Source: Bhargavaea sp. CC-171006
Lineage (GTDB): Bacteria > Bacillota > Bacilli > Bacillales_A > Planococcaceae
Assembly (NCBI RefSeq): GCF_009761675.1
Contig: NZ_QUZH01000014.1
Coordinates: 62,001-126,000 of the forward strand
Direction: 5' to 3'
Length of the DNA: 64,000 bases
In this document: positions 42,713-50,932 of the stretch, in pieces
Position numbering within the stretch: the first letter of the stretch is position 1
Layout: every line of letters begins with the position of its first letter
Notes under the pieces: model-generated
What the model saw: the letters and a program-made list of their open reading frames with translations, nothing else
Database searches by the model: none
What the model was told of the DNA's origin: nothing
Position numbers and translations under genes: made by a program

Positions 42713-43913
42713 TTTTCTTCTCCCCTTTCGGTAGGATCAGTGTGCCGCGTTTGTGTTTTGAATAGAGGTCGATGAACAGGTAGCACGCGGCGAGCATCGT
42801 AAGTGTGGCGATGATTGCCCAGCCCGGTCCCATTGCAGTGATCAGGTTCAGCTTCTCGCCGCCTGCGACAAGCAGGTTGTAGACGCCGAGGTGGTCCCAG
42901 GAATAGGCGAGCAATGTGACGCCGATCAGGTTGCCGGCGAAGACGAACAGGTACAGGACCTGGCCTTCCATGAGACGGTACATCATGCCGGTTTCGCAGC
43001 TGCTGGCCAGGACGATGCCGAGGCCGAACAGGAAGCCACCGACGAATGTGCCGATGGAGGCGACCTGAGTGATCGGCGTCATCCCATAGTTGGCGATGAT
43101 GATGATCGTCAGCACGGAGCTGACGGCCATGGCGATGACAATCGCCTTCGCCATGAGCGTGCGGCCGGTGAGCCACAGGTCACGGAATGCAGACGTAAAA
43201 CAGATCTGTCCGCGTTCGATCAGGATGCCGAAGATGGCGCCGAAGATCGCCGCAATACCGAGGACCGGTTTTCCGGTGGCGAAAAACCAGACGATGAGTC
43301 CGGCATAGAGCAGCCCGATCAGACTGCCGACGTACGGCTGGACGATGCGCTTTTCCCGTTTTGCAACGGGTGCGGGACCGCCTTTCATCAGCTTCGGCTT
43401 GCCTTTCCACCATTTCGTCTTGGCGACTTTCACTCCGGCAAAGGTACCGACACCGGTAGCAACAATGAAGATCCACGAGTGGAACGAGAATTGCGGGACG
43501 CCGGTGAAAAATGCGGCAAGGTTGCAGCCCATCGCAAGGCGGGCGCCGAATCCGGCAATCGTGCCGCCGATCAGGCCCTGCACATAGCGACGTTTTTGTT
43601 TGGCTGTGCGGATCTTGAAGTTATTGGCGAGAAGGACCGTGATGAGCGCGCCGATCAGCATGCCCCAGACGATCCAGCCGTCGGAGCGGGCGAACGTCGA
43701 GCCTTCCAGATGAACCAGGTCAAAATACGCCCAGCCGGAGACATCGCCGCCGAGAAATTCGACAACGTGTCCGCCGAGCCTCGTGAACTCGCCCGTCACC
43801 GCCCACACCGTGCCGGTGAGCCCGAAGTAAGCCGCACTGAAGATGCCGGCCAGAACAAGTGCCATCACCGGGTTCCAATATTGGCCGAACATCCGGTTAT
43901 AAAGGGATTTCAT
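42702..43913 (-). CDS. tsuA: YeeE/YedE family thiosulfate/sulfur transporter (TsuA-like)
   Basis: A 403-residue membrane protein with many spans and the duplicated YeeE hairpin blocks (FGARLAMGCNLAAFFTG and FLFGLGIVLASSCETGMMYR), each with a conserved cysteine on the conducting path. With the adjacent CPxP protein it fits thiosulfate import. Some YedE proteins are selenium-linked, but no selenium genes are seen here. AAAAGGAG precedes the ATG. A strong promoter and an early hairpin lie just upstream. Confidence 0.88.
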   Translation of the reverse strand: MKSLYNRMFGQYWNPVMALVLAGIFSAAYFGLTGTVWAVTGEFTRLGGHVVEFLGGDVSGWAYFDLVHLEGSTFARSDGWIVWGMLIGALITVLLANNFKIRTAKQKRRYVQGLIGGTIAGFGARLAMGCNLAAFFTGVPQFSFHSWIFIVATGVGTFAGVKVAKTKWWKGKPKLMKGGPAPVAKREKRIVQPYVGSLIGLLYAGLIVWFFATGKPVLGIAAIFGAIFGILIERGQICFTSAFRDLWLTGRTLMAKAIVIAMAVSSVLTIIIIANYGMTPITQVASIGTFVGGFLFGLGIVLASSCETGMMYRLMEGQVLYLFVFAGNLIGVTLLAYSWDHLGVYNLLVAGGEKLNLITAMGPGWAIIATLTMLAACYLFIDLYSKHKRGTLILPKGEKKIAS

Positions 43914-43938
43914 TAAAAGGACTCCTTTTATTCCATAG

Positions 43939-44013
43939 AAAAAGACGGACCGGAATCCGTCTATATCATCTGTTTCTATACCAAATTATAGTCTTCGTAC
44001 TTTAGACAGTCAA
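43939..44013 (-). promoter_or_regulatory. sigma-A promoter with an early terminator-like hairpin upstream of tsuA
   Basis: TTGACT (44013-44008) and TATAAT (43990-43985) are separated by 17 bp, a near-consensus promoter on the minus strand. Between it and the tsuA ribosome binding site lies AGACGGA/TCCGTCT (loop TTCCGG), followed by TTTTT (43943-43939). The hairpin could attenuate tsuA or end transcription from the upstream operon. Confidence 0.6.
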
Positions 44014-44075
44014 CGTTCTTTCCAGAATACGGAATCTCTGCATGCACGCCAGGTAGGTTTGCCGGAGCTCCACGT

Positions 44076-45479
44076 TTATTCCTTTTTCCGCCTTTGGATC
44101 ATCCCCCGCACGACATCCGGTGCCGGTCCGCCGATGATACGTCTTCTGGCGACGAACGTGATGGGGTCGGTGATGGCGTTCCAGTCCTCGGCGGTGAGTT
44201 CAACGTCGCCGAGCCAGCCGTTGACCGTTTCAAGCGGGATTTCGTACAGTTCCTTTTCCTGACGGTCGGCTTCGCGGGCGATGAGGCTGGCCTTATGATG
44301 GGCCCGGCGGAATGAAATCCCGTAATCCCTGGTCAGCACATCAGCGAGTTCGGTGATGGTGATCATGTTTTCCCTCGCCTGCCGGAGGGCGCGGTCCTTG
44401 TTGAAGGTGAGCGTGGTCACGACGGCATGCATCAGCCGGAGCACGCGGTTCGCCTTTTCAAAGCCGGTATACAGATGCGGCTGCAGGTCGTCTTCCGTAT
44501 CGTTGATGTCGCCGTACGGCGTGTTGTGGATCATGTGGATGACCGCAAGGCCTTCCGCAGCGGCACTGGAGGCGAGTGCGCGGGAGTGCTCCATCGAGAC
44601 CGGGTTCCGCTTTTGCGGCATGATGCTCGAGATCTGGACATAGGCATCGGACACCCGGAGCAGGCCGACTTCCTTGGAAGCCATCCGGAGGAATTCCTGG
44701 ATCCAGCGTCCCATGTTCGTCATGAGGCTTACGAGACTCTGTGCAGCTTCAATCAGGTAATCCCCCGTCCCGATCGCGTCATATGAGTTCTCGATCATCC
44801 CCTCGAATCCGAGCAGTTCCACCATCCGCTCCCTGCTGATCGGGAATCCGGTCGTCGTGATCGCGGCCGCACCCATCGGCGACTGGTTCACGGTATGGCG
44901 GGCGCGCTTCAGCCGCCCGATGTCCCGGATCAGGTTGTCGTAGATTGCGACCAGATAGTGTCCGAAAGTCGTCGGCTGGGCGGGCTGCGTGTGGGTGTGT
45001 GCCGGCATGACCGACTCCACATGCTCCTCCGCCTGGGCAAGAATGGCTTCCGCCAAAGCCTCCGCCTGTTCGACCGTCTCGGCCAGGTACTTCCGGAGGA
45101 CGATCCGGTACATCGCCTCGCCCATGTCGTTCCGGCTTTTCGCGATATGCATCTTCCCCGCCAACTCCTCGCCGATCAGCTCGCCGATCTTCGACTCCAC
45201 GAGGAAAAACAGGTCTTCGTGCTCCGCGGAATACTTGAGTTCCGCCCGGTCCATCTTCCAGACTTCCCGGATGGCATTCAGAATCTTGCCCGCCTCCGAC
45301 TCGGCCAGGATCTTCTGCTCGGCGAGCATCTGGGTGTGGGCGGCATGCACCTCGAACATCGCATCAAAGAGGTAGTCACGCTGGTCGTTGAACACAGGGC
45401 GGAGAAGAACGTCCACATAGGTTTTTCCCGGGAAGACGTCCCCGTCCGCCACAACAAAATCTTTTTTCCAAGCACTCAT
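44076..45479 (-). CDS. argininosuccinate lyase-like enzyme of the aspartase/fumarase superfamily
   Basis: A 467-residue lyase. Superfamily blocks are SRNDMGEAMYRI (115-126), HTHTQPAQPTTFGHY (161-175) and the signature ISSIMPQKRNP (283-293). It departs from housekeeping ArgH: the N-terminal WGGRF block is absent and SRNDQ reads SRNDM. It is the last gene of a ROK-controlled ABC-import operon rather than of an arginine operon. Such ArgH-like lyases can cleave N-substituted aspartates, for example ethylenediamine-disuccinate-type chelators. A C-N lyase acting on an imported N-succinyl or aspartyl compound is inferred. Confidence 0.8.
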   Translation of the reverse strand: MSAWKKDFVVADGDVFPGKTYVDVLLRPVFNDQRDYLFDAMFEVHAAHTQMLAEQKILAESEAGKILNAIREVWKMDRAELKYSAEHEDLFFLVESKIGELIGEELAGKMHIAKSRNDMGEAMYRIVLRKYLAETVEQAEALAEAILAQAEEHVESVMPAHTHTQPAQPTTFGHYLVAIYDNLIRDIGRLKRARHTVNQSPMGAAAITTTGFPISRERMVELLGFEGMIENSYDAIGTGDYLIEAAQSLVSLMTNMGRWIQEFLRMASKEVGLLRVSDAYVQISSIMPQKRNPVSMEHSRALASSAAAEGLAVIHMIHNTPYGDINDTEDDLQPHLYTGFEKANRVLRLMHAVVTTLTFNKDRALRQARENMITITELADVLTRDYGISFRRAHHKASLIAREADRQEKELYEIPLETVNGWLGDVELTAEDWNAITDPITFVARRRIIGGPAPDVVRGMIQRRKKE

Positions 45480-45505
45480 ATAGCTGGCACCCCAATTTCA
45501 TTTTA

Positions 45506-47194
45506 TTAACCGAGGGACTTTTCTGCCTTGACCCCGAGGAATCTGCTGGAGATGAACATGACCACGGCGATCAGTGCAACTTGGATCATGCCGTAGGCAG
45601 CGGCCTGCCCGATGTTGAACATCCTGAGCTGGTTCATGATTTCAATCGAAATCGGTCGGTTTCCGATTGTGTAGAGAAGGACGGAAGTCGGGAACTCCCC
45701 GACTGCCTGGACGAACGCAAGCAGCGTACCGCTCAGAACGCCGGGCATGATGATCGGAATCACGACTTTCCGGAATGTATAGAACCACTTGGCCCCGAGG
45801 TTCTGTGCCGCCTCCTCAATGGAGTCGTCCAGCTGCTCCAGCACCGCGTTGGTCGAACGCACGACGAGCGGCAGGAATCGGATAAAGTAAGCGAGCGGCA
45901 AAATCCAGAACGTCCCGACAAGGATTTGTCCGAACGAGAACGGGTTCGGTGAGTTAAACGCCAGGATCAGGTTCATCCCGACGACCGTCGCCGGCAGTGC
46001 CCATGGAATCATGACGAGAATATCGAGAAGGTTTTTCCCGATGAAGTTCCGTTTGACGAGCGCGTAGGATGTGAAAATCCCGAAGACAAAGACGCCAAGA
46101 CAGGCGATGAATGCCATGATCAGACTGTTGCGGACCGGCTCCCAGATATACGGCGTGTCAAACAGCATCGTATAATTTTCCATGTTGAACATGGTCGGGT
46201 ACGTCTGCCAGGTCCAGGATCCCTCCGGCACGAGCGACAGGATGAGCAGCGTCACATGCGGGAGAAGCAGGATGACCACCGCGAAGACTCCGAGCGTGAC
46301 CATTGTCCACTTGAGCAGAGGGTTGCTGACTTCACTGCGGTGGGCACCGATTCCCTTGGAGGCCATCCGGTAGTCCTTCCTGCCCTGATACCAGCGCATG
46401 AACAGCAGGAACACAATCGAGACGATCGACAAAATGACTGACTGGGTGGCCGCCATCTCCAGGTCACCATTGATTTTGGAGAAGTAAATCTGCAGGCTCA
46501 GCACCCGGAAGCCCCCTGCCAGCAGGAACGGTGCACTGAAGCTTGCCATCGAGACCATGAAGACAAGGAGCGAAGCTGCCACAAGTCCCGGTGTAAGGAG
46601 CGGGAATGTGACCTGCCAGAACACCTTGAAACGATTTGCACCCAGGTTGGAGGCCGCCTCTTCCAGAGACGGGTCCAGATTCGATAGCGCAGATGCCGTC
46701 GTCATGTAGAAGTAAGGGTACATCGTATAGGCATGGACGATCAGGATGCCCGAGATCCCGCCGATCTTGAACGGCACTTCCGAAAGGTTCAGCAGGTCCT
46801 TGATCGCATTCGGAATAAGGCCCGCCTCACCGTAGAGGAACATAAACGCCATGACGCCGACTAGGGACGGCAGCACGATTGGCATGATGGCAATGTTGGA
46901 GAAGAACCTGCGGCCGGGAAACTCATAGCGGTTGAAGATGTATGCAAGCGGCACACCGATCAGCGCACTGAACAGGACCGACAGCAGAGATATCCAGACC
47001 GAGTTCCATAGCGCCTGCAGGTTCGCCTTTGCCTTTGAGCCGAAGAAGTCTTCATAGTTCTGGAGGGAAAACACACTGTTATGCAGGAAACTCTCATAGG
47101 CGGTCCTCAAAGTCGGATAAAGAACATAACCGATCAATACAAGGACGACAGGGATGAGAAGCACCAATGTTTTTCTTTTTTCAGCATTCAGCAT
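45506..47194 (-). CDS. fused ABC transporter permease (iron(III)/polyamine/phosphonate-type, two permease domains)
   Basis: A permease of about 562 residues carrying two copies of the binding-protein-dependent permease domain. Each has an EAA-type docking loop (LEEAASNLGANRFKVFWQVTFP and SIEEAAQNLGAKWFYTFRKV, given in part). This FbpB-like fused layout occurs in transporters for iron, phosphonates and other compounds. The ATG at 47194 follows AGGGGG by 9 bases; an in-frame TTG lies upstream at 47215. It is encoded between its ATPase and the lyase. Confidence 0.9.
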   Translation of the reverse strand: MLNAEKRKTLVLLIPVVLVLIGYVLYPTLRTAYESFLHNSVFSLQNYEDFFGSKAKANLQALWNSVWISLLSVLFSALIGVPLAYIFNRYEFPGRRFFSNIAIMPIVLPSLVGVMAFMFLYGEAGLIPNAIKDLLNLSEVPFKIGGISGILIVHAYTMYPYFYMTTASALSNLDPSLEEAASNLGANRFKVFWQVTFPLLTPGLVAASLLVFMVSMASFSAPFLLAGGFRVLSLQIYFSKINGDLEMAATQSVILSIVSIVFLLFMRWYQGRKDYRMASKGIGAHRSEVSNPLLKWTMVTLGVFAVVILLLPHVTLLILSLVPEGSWTWQTYPTMFNMENYTMLFDTPYIWEPVRNSLIMAFIACLGVFVFGIFTSYALVKRNFIGKNLLDILVMIPWALPATVVGMNLILAFNSPNPFSFGQILVGTFWILPLAYFIRFLPLVVRSTNAVLEQLDDSIEEAAQNLGAKWFYTFRKVVIPIIMPGVLSGTLLAFVQAVGEFPTSVLLYTIGNRPISIEIMNQLRMFNIGQAAAYGMIQVALIAVVMFISSRFLGVKAEKSLG

Positions 47195-47243
47195 ATCGGC
47201 GTCCCCCTTCCCCAAGGGCGTGCGGATTCCAGTTTTTCATGGA

Positions 47244-48341
47244 TTACACCCCCGCTTTCGGCACAATCCGGATCTGGTCTTCGGGAAGGCGTACGAATAC
47301 ATCCGCGCCTTCTTTCAGATAGGTGCTCGGCCCCTGGTTCAGAGCAGTTCCGACGAGGGTCAGCTGTTCGTTCATCTCTACATAGGTATGTACAGCCGCC
47401 CCGGTGAACTGGACCATTTTCACCCTGCCGGGAAAAACATTCGCCCCGGTGACCCGCTGGCCGGAAACCTCTACCGCCTCCGGCCGGACCGACATCATCA
47501 GGTCATCGTTCTCCGTATACCCGGCAATATTCAGGGAAGTATTGTTCACCGACACCTCACCGCCCAGCACATCTGCATGGAATGACCGCAGGCTTTCTCC
47601 GGAAGCAGCCTCTCTGACAGGCAGCAAGTTCGTCTCACCGATAAATTCCGCGACGAAGTCGTTGACCGGTTCATTGTAGATCTCGGTCGGCGTGCCGACC
47701 TGCTGGCATTTGCCGAAGTTAAAGACGGCGATCCGGTCACTCATTGTCAGGGCTTCGACCTGGTCATGCGTGACATAGATCGTGGTGATCTGATATTCCT
47801 TCTGGAGCCGGAGGATTTCCGCCCTCATTTCATCCCGCAGGCGGGCATCCAGGTTACTGAGCGGCTCATCCAGAAGCAGGATGTCCGGCTCGATGACGAG
47901 CGCCCGCGCCAAAGCCACACGCTGCTGCTGGCCACCGGACAGCTGGCTTACCTGGCGTTCCATGTACTGGTCAAGCCTGACTTTCCGCAGCACATCTTCC
48001 ACCCGTTTTTTCGTCTCTGCCTTACTCATCTTCCTGACTTTCAGTCCGAACGCGACATTCTCGAAAACCGTCATATGCGGGAACAGCGCATAGTTCTGGA
48101 ACACCATGCCGGTATTCCGTTTTTCGGGCGGGACGGTCGTCATGTCCCGGTCGTTGAACTTCACGACCCCTTTTGTCGGGTAATAGAACCCGGCTACCAT
48201 CCGGAGTGTCGTCGTCTTTCCGCAGCCGCTCGGGCCCAGGAATGTGAAGAACTCCCCTTCTTTGATGATGAGGTCAAGACCCTCCACTGCCGTCACTTTG
48301 CCAAATTGCTTGGTAATCGCCGATAAATGAACGGTTGACAT
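47244..48341 (-). CDS. ABC transporter ATP-binding protein (FbpC/PotA-type)
   Basis: A 365-residue ATPase with Walker A GPSGCGKT, signature LSGGQQQR, Walker B ILLLDEPLSNLD and a C-terminal TOBE-like regulatory domain (about 240-365). The ATG at 48341 follows GGGAAGGGAG; the longer frame from 48386 runs through a hairpin. It powers the fused permease encoded immediately downstream. Confidence 0.92.
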   Translation of the reverse strand: MSTVHLSAITKQFGKVTAVEGLDLIIKEGEFFTFLGPSGCGKTTTLRMVAGFYYPTKGVVKFNDRDMTTVPPEKRNTGMVFQNYALFPHMTVFENVAFGLKVRKMSKAETKKRVEDVLRKVRLDQYMERQVSQLSGGQQQRVALARALVIEPDILLLDEPLSNLDARLRDEMRAEILRLQKEYQITTIYVTHDQVEALTMSDRIAVFNFGKCQQVGTPTEIYNEPVNDFVAEFIGETNLLPVREAASGESLRSFHADVLGGEVSVNNTSLNIAGYTENDDLMMSVRPEAVEVSGQRVTGANVFPGRVKMVQFTGAAVHTYVEMNEQLTLVGTALNQGPSTYLKEGADVFVRLPEDQIRIVPKAGV

Positions 48342-48361
48342 GCAACCACTCCCTTCCCTGT

Positions 48362-48404
48362 AAAAACACTGGACTACCGCAGGCATGCCGCCCGCGATAG
48401 TCCA
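48362..48404 (-). terminator. intercistronic hairpin (attenuating terminator) after the binding-protein gene
   Basis: TGGACTACCGC (48370-48380) pairs with GCGATAGTCCA (48394-48404) with one mismatch; the minus strand then has TTTTT. It would give more binding protein than ATPase and permease. Confidence 0.65.
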
Positions 48405-48447
48405 ACGTCAAAAGTAAACGCTATACGGAGCCCATGAAGCCTGCTGG

Positions 48448-49575
48448 TTACTCGCCTGTTTCTTTTTCTGCATTTTTAATCTGGTTATCCCAGTGATCCA
48501 TCCACTCGTCGGATTTTTCCTGGAACAATGCCCAGTCGATGTCCATCGGTTTGATCTCATCTTCCGCTTCAGTGATCCATTCCGGAAGATCGGTCACGTC
48601 TTCACGTGTCGGAATGCGGTAGTATTTTTCCGCGAGCAGCTTCGCCGCTTCCGGCGTGTTGACGAACTCATAGAATGCTTCTGCCGCTTTCGGATGAGGC
48701 GCATCCTTGACGATCGCAATCCCTTCGGTCAGGACCGGCGTTCCGCTTTCCGGCAGGACATAACCGAACGGATAACCCTTTTCTTCTGCGAGCATGACGG
48801 CATCCGGCATGTTCCAGACGGTCAGGGAGCCGACGCCTTTGGCGAGCTGGTTGTACATCAGCTCAGGGTTGGCCGAATATTCTTTCGTGTTGTTGTCCAG
48901 CTTCTCAAGCCATTCGTAGCCTTCCTTCGTATCTTCCGTGTCTTTGTATGTCCGGTAGATCATAGCTGAATAGATGGTCCGCATCGTTCCGGATGCAAGC
49001 GGATAGCGGATGATCAGCTCATCCTGCCACTTCGGATCGATCAGGTCATCCCAGTCTTTCGGTGCTTCTTCTTCGGAGATTTCCTTGTTGTTGTACATGA
49101 TGACTTCCGGCGTCATCGAAGTACCGCTCCACATCCAGTCTTCGTCGTGATACATTTCATCCAGCGCATCCGCGTAGGACGGCTTGTATTCGGCAAGCAG
49201 CCCTTCATCCTTCGCCTGGTCGAAGTTCACCTGAGGCGCTCCCCACCAGACGTCCGCCTGTGTATTATTTTTCTCGGAGCGGACCCGGTCCAGAATTTCC
49301 TGGGAGCCCATGTCCAGGAACTCCATCTTGATGCCATACTCTTCTTCAAAGCGCTGTTTGAAGTCCCCCAGAATGTCACTGCCGTGAGGAGAATAGACGA
49401 CCACTTTCTCCTCGAGGTCTTCCGTCTTGGCGGCATCGCCGCCCGCATCACCCGATGTTGTTCCGGAAGCATCCTCTTCTTCTCCTCCATCGGAGCCGGC
49501 CATGCAGCCGGCCAAAGCAAGTGCAAACAGTGCCGTCAAAACAAGCAACCAGCTTTTCTTAACCCATTTTCCCAT
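48448..49575 (-). CDS. extracellular solute-binding lipoprotein (Fe(III)/AfuA-like, SBP family 1/6 type)
   Basis: A 375-residue lipoprotein with lipobox L-A-G-C (Cys24) and an acidic Gly/Ser/Thr linker. The fold starts VVVYSPHGSDILGDFKQRFE and includes ADVWWGAPQVNFDQAKDEGL and PEVIMYNNKEISEEEAPKDW. These are features of the iron/phosphonate/sugar-type binding-protein cluster. The ligand is not evident. AAGGGGGC precedes the ATG. It follows the ROK gene by 20 bases, so both are co-transcribed. Confidence 0.9.
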   Translation of the reverse strand: MGKWVKKSWLLVLTALFALALAGCMAGSDGGEEEDASGTTSGDAGGDAAKTEDLEEKVVVYSPHGSDILGDFKQRFEEEYGIKMEFLDMGSQEILDRVRSEKNNTQADVWWGAPQVNFDQAKDEGLLAEYKPSYADALDEMYHDEDWMWSGTSMTPEVIMYNNKEISEEEAPKDWDDLIDPKWQDELIIRYPLASGTMRTIYSAMIYRTYKDTEDTKEGYEWLEKLDNNTKEYSANPELMYNQLAKGVGSLTVWNMPDAVMLAEEKGYPFGYVLPESGTPVLTEGIAIVKDAPHPKAAEAFYEFVNTPEAAKLLAEKYYRIPTREDVTDLPEWITEAEDEIKPMDIDWALFQEKSDEWMDHWDNQIKNAEKETGE

Positions 49576-49595
49576 CTAAACTGCCCCCTTCTGAA

Positions 49596-50759
49596 TTAAA
49601 TGTTGTACAACCCCTCATGCTCCTTCAGCAGCAATGCAACCGCGCCGATCACACCGGCTTCCCCTCCGAACGCCGTCCTGACGATCTCACATTCCTTCGG
49701 TGCGTACCGCTTCACGTTGTCTGAGACAATCGGCCGGATCACATCGAATGACTGTGACAGACCACCTCCTAAAATGATCATTTCCGGATTCAGCAGGGAC
49801 ACATAATTCGCAACTGCAATCCCGAGATGTTCAAGTGATTTCCCGAGCGTTTCTACGGCTTCTTTATTTCCGGATCGGTACAAACCGAATGCCTCTTCAG
49901 CCGTCACTTTTCTGCCAAGCTGCTCCGACAGGGCCGTGCCGACAGATGTTCCGCCCGCGACACTTTCCAGGAATCCATAGCCTTCATAGGAAGGCCGGTA
50001 GCTTCTGGCCAGGCTCCGGTCTGTCACCATGTAGCCGAGCTCGCCCGCACTGTACTGGCTTCCCCGGAACAGCTGGCCGTTCAGGATGATTCCGCTGCCG
50101 ACCCCGGTCCCGATGGAAATGTAAATCAGGTTCTGCTTGCCCTTGCCGCGGCCCGTCCAGTGCTCCCCAAGCACTCCGATGTTGACATCATTGTCCACGT
50201 ATACGGGATACGGAAAGACTTCCTCCAGCTTTTCCCGCACCGGATAATCTCTCCACCGCAAGGCCGGCGCTTCTTCCACGATTCCGGTCTGTACGTCGGT
50301 CACTCCCGGGACACCGGCGCCGACACCCAGGATCTCCTCCTCGTCCAGCGACAGCTCTTCCATCATCTCTCCGGCCATCTTCCGGATTTCAGGGAAGAAA
50401 TCATGATCCAAATATTCCTGTGTCGGGAATGTACGGTAACTCTCAAGCTCCCCTTTCAGATCGGTGATGCCGACCGCCACCTTGGTTCCCCCGATATCAA
50501 TCCCGATGCAGCGTGCCTTTTTCGGATTGAACTTCAGGTTCACCGGCTTACGGCCGCCGCTTGCGGATGCCGCCCCGCTGCCTGTCTCGGTGACCCAGCC
50601 TTCATCGATAAGCCTGGAGATGGCCGCCGAGACAGTCGGTTTGCTGAGAGACAGCTTCTTGGCAATGGCCGTCCGGGTCGTCGGCTCTGTTTCCAGCACA
50701 CACCTGAGCACCTGCCGTGCGTTGCGGTTCATATTCGATTCGTCATTCACATATTGCAT
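49596..50759 (-). CDS. ROK family transcriptional regulator lacking the usual zinc site
   Basis: A 387-residue regulator. The N-terminal winged helix (about 10-60; TRTAIAKKLSLSKPTVSAAI) is followed by a ROK fold with phosphate-1 motif GIDIGGTK (86-93), VDNDVNIG (188-195) and ISIGTGVGSG (215-224). The ROK zinc site is altered. The GE(I/L)GH histidine is a tyrosine (GELGY, Y243), and the C-x-C-G-x-x-G-C block reads SYEGYGFLE (257-265) without cysteines. A sugar ligand is therefore less certain. It is the first gene of the importer-lyase operon and has a matching palindrome upstream of the PIG-L gene too. Confidence 0.9.
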   Translation of the reverse strand: MQYVNDESNMNRNARQVLRCVLETEPTTRTAIAKKLSLSKPTVSAAISRLIDEGWVTETGSGAASASGGRKPVNLKFNPKKARCIGIDIGGTKVAVGITDLKGELESYRTFPTQEYLDHDFFPEIRKMAGEMMEELSLDEEEILGVGAGVPGVTDVQTGIVEEAPALRWRDYPVREKLEEVFPYPVYVDNDVNIGVLGEHWTGRGKGKQNLIYISIGTGVGSGIILNGQLFRGSQYSAGELGYMVTDRSLARSYRPSYEGYGFLESVAGGTSVGTALSEQLGRKVTAEEAFGLYRSGNKEAVETLGKSLEHLGIAVANYVSLLNPEMIILGGGLSQSFDVIRPIVSDNVKRYAPKECEIVRTAFGGEAGVIGAVALLLKEHEGLYNI

Positions 50760-50775
50760 GGCACTGCCCCTAAAA

Positions 50776-50803
50776 GGTTAGTTTGTTAACCTAACTTACT
50801 AAC
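50776..50803. promoter_or_regulatory. candidate ROK operator upstream of its own operon
   Basis: GGTTAGTTTGTTAACC is an imperfect palindrome and the stretch ends with ACTAAC. The half-site GGTTAGT/ACTAACC recurs in the perfect palindrome at 53478-53504. Confidence 0.5.
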
Positions 50804-50877
50804 TTATCTGAAAACATTGTAATCAACGAAATTCGAATTGTAAACCGCTTTCATCAACTTTTTTTGGTTTTTCTTTC

Positions 50878-50919
50878 AAAAAGCATAGACTGCAGATTTC
50901 ATCTCTGCAGTCTATGCTT
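50878..50919 (-). terminator. intrinsic terminator of the PIG-L gene
   Basis: AAGCATAGACTGCAGA and TCTGCAGTCTATGCTT are perfect 16-bp arms with a 7-base loop; the minus strand continues TTTTT. Confidence 0.92.
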
Positions 50920-50932
50920 CAAGTGCTCTGTT

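Noticed and set aside
44076-45479. Housekeeping argH for arginine synthesis
   Set aside because: No WGGRF start, altered SRNDQ motif, no argG neighbour, and located in an ABC-import operon; kept as ArgH-like only.
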